Below, piece by piece: positions 13,266 through 14,151 of a stretch of DNA of 14,151 nt. Under the pieces are notes generated by a model, which ran no database searches, had not been told where the DNA came from, and saw only the letters and a list, made by a program, of their open reading frames with translations. The stretch covers positions 1-14,151 of the forward strand of contig CANORX010000010.1 in the NCBI GenBank assembly GCA_947569225.1. Reading direction: 5' to 3'. This DNA comes from an uncultured Clostridia bacterium. GTDB lineage: Bacteria; Bacillota_I; Bacilli_A; RF39; UBA660. Every line of letters starts with the position of its first letter. Position 1 is the stretch's first letter. Made by a program: the position numbers and the translations under genes.

Positions 13266-14111
13266 CTAGCGGTTTATTTTTCTTTTGTTTTTAGTTTCAA
13301 ATAAATGTACATCTACTTGAGTAAATGGTATTTCTATTCCTTCTTTGTCAAATGTTATTTTTATTAGTTTTAATATTTCTCTTTTTACTCCAAAGTGTGT
13401 GTATGGTTTACAAGTGATAGAAATTTTATAGATTATTTCACTAGAACCAAAGGAATCTACTCCTAGTAAGTTTAAGTCACTTTTTACGTTTTCTATTTTT
13501 TTTATTTTTGTATTTAGTTTATTTAATACTTTTTCTAAATGATTTATGTCTGTAGAGTATCCTACTCCTAATTCTAAATAAAGTATGGTATCGCACTCCG
13601 AATAATTTGTTACTGAAGTAATAGAACTATTTTGTATTGTAAATATTTCTCCACTAGCTGATTTTAGTTTTGTTGTTTGTAATCCTAAAGATAGTACTTC
13701 TCCAGTAAAGTCATTTATTTTAACTGTATCTCCTACATTGTATCTGTTATCAAATATTATGAATATTCCCGCTAGCATGTTTTTCATCGTATCTTGTAAA
13801 GCTAAACCTATAACAAATCCTACTATTCCTAAACTTGCTATGATACTTGTTGTGTTTACTCCATAAATTTCTAATATAGCTAGTATTACTATTATTATTA
13901 TAATGTATTTTATGATACTTCTTATTAGGTTTATTACTGTGTCTTCTTTTTTATGGTTTTTTTTGTTTATTTTATTTCTTTTTGTTACAATACTCGCTAT
14001 TATACGATTTACTCCTTTGAATATTATTAGTCCTATGAGTATTGCTACAATAGGTCCATAAAATTTAACTGATAGTATAAAGTCTAATATATTTTTTAAT
14101 ACTTTTTCCAT
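13266..14111 (-). CDS. Small-conductance mechanosensitive channel (MscS family)
   Basis: A 281-residue inner-membrane channel that releases solutes when membrane tension rises. Three membrane helices lie at about 16-36, 62-83 and 88-120. The third carries the MscS pore signature: SLGIVGFVIGLALQDTMKNM with a Gly/Ala-rich face, then the family block DNRYNVGDTVKI (121-132) at the start of the beta domain. The beta and alpha/beta cytosolic domains follow, with FTIQNSSITSVTNYS and a C-terminal IPFTQVDVHL. Length matches E. coli MscS (286). ATG 14111 has AGGAG eight bases upstream. It appears to be monocistronic, with a terminator downstream at 13187-13155. Confidence 0.95.
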   Translation of the reverse strand: MEKVLKNILDFILSVKFYGPIVAILIGLIIFKGVNRIIASIVTKRNKINKKNHKKEDTVINLIRSIIKYIIIIIVILAILEIYGVNTTSIIASLGIVGFVIGLALQDTMKNMLAGIFIIFDNRYNVGDTVKINDFTGEVLSLGLQTTKLKSASGEIFTIQNSSITSVTNYSECDTILYLELGVGYSTDINHLEKVLNKLNTKIKKIENVKSDLNLLGVDSFGSSEIIYKISITCKPYTHFGVKREILKLIKITFDKEGIEIPFTQVDVHLFETKNKRKINR

Positions 14112-14121
14112 GTTTTCTCCT

Positions 14122-14142
14122 AAAATAAAAAGCCTTATGGCT
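14122..14142 (-). terminator. Possible terminator of an upstream gene
   Basis: AGCC-ATAA-GGCT (14142-14131) is followed on the minus strand by TTTTTATTTTA. The stem is only 4 bp but GC-rich for this DNA. It lies directly before the ribosome binding site of the MscS-type gene, so it would end a gene outside the window. Confidence 0.4.
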
Positions 14143-14151
14143 AGTATTCTT

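Noticed and set aside
1..14151. Use of genetic code 4 (TGA = Trp)
   Set aside because: The recognised genes keep Trp as TGG and have no in-frame TGA. The absence of TGA stops among the genes I checked is explained by AT-rich TAA preference.

Overview
This is a low-GC bacterial chromosome segment whose gene content and order point to a Bacillota/Mycoplasmatota-type organism. The evidence is the dnaG-rpoD-trmK cluster, a YqfQ/VrrA-like protein beside trmK, rpsB-tsf, the mraZ-rsmH-ftsL-PBP start of a division/cell-wall cluster, and strong AGGAGG-type ribosome binding sites. Tryptophan is encoded by TGG and none of the full-length genes contains an in-frame TGA, so the standard bacterial code applies. 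A division-type penicillin-binding protein makes a wall-less mycoplasma unlikely. An uncultured gut lineage near Erysipelotrichales/RF39 is a guess from style, not shown by the sequence.

All genes except one lie on the minus strand, so the window is best read from right to left. (1) 14111-13266: an MscS-type mechanosensitive channel ending in a good terminator. (2) 13065-10896: a promoter, an ABC-exporter-like protein whose nucleotide-binding motifs are all eroded, and an overlapping UPF0316 membrane protein. (3) 10784-7329: dnaG, rpoD and trmK, joined by 7- and 8-bp overlaps. (4) 7012-7287: the only plus-strand gene, a small YqfQ-like protein. It is convergent with trmK (shared terminator) and divergent from (5) a short UvrD-like helicase, 6911-5403, which has no normal start codon. 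(6) rpsB-tsf, with a clear promoter, a foldable leader RNA and an unusual Rho_N/SAP-like tail on S2. (7) An AbiF/AbiD-type HEPN protein, 3239-2424, with its own promoter. Between it and mraZ lies a strong promoter-terminator unit without a convincing protein, 2277-2143, that looks like a small RNA gene. (8) mraZ-rsmH-ftsL and the 5' end of a penicillin-binding protein, driven by a promoter covered by five GTGG boxes, the expected MraZ autoregulatory operator.

The most interesting part is 2080-3300. A HEPN-domain Abi protein (R-x4-H motif) and an adjacent, independently transcribed, structured RNA sit as a self-contained cassette between two housekeeping operons. This matches the layout of AbiF toxin / RNA antitoxin pairs, the family proposed as the ancestor of Cas13. 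Other points of note are a two-part block shared by the regions in front of dnaG and the helicase, the degenerate ABC protein, the S2 tail, the candidate S2 leader, and the missing helicase start codon.
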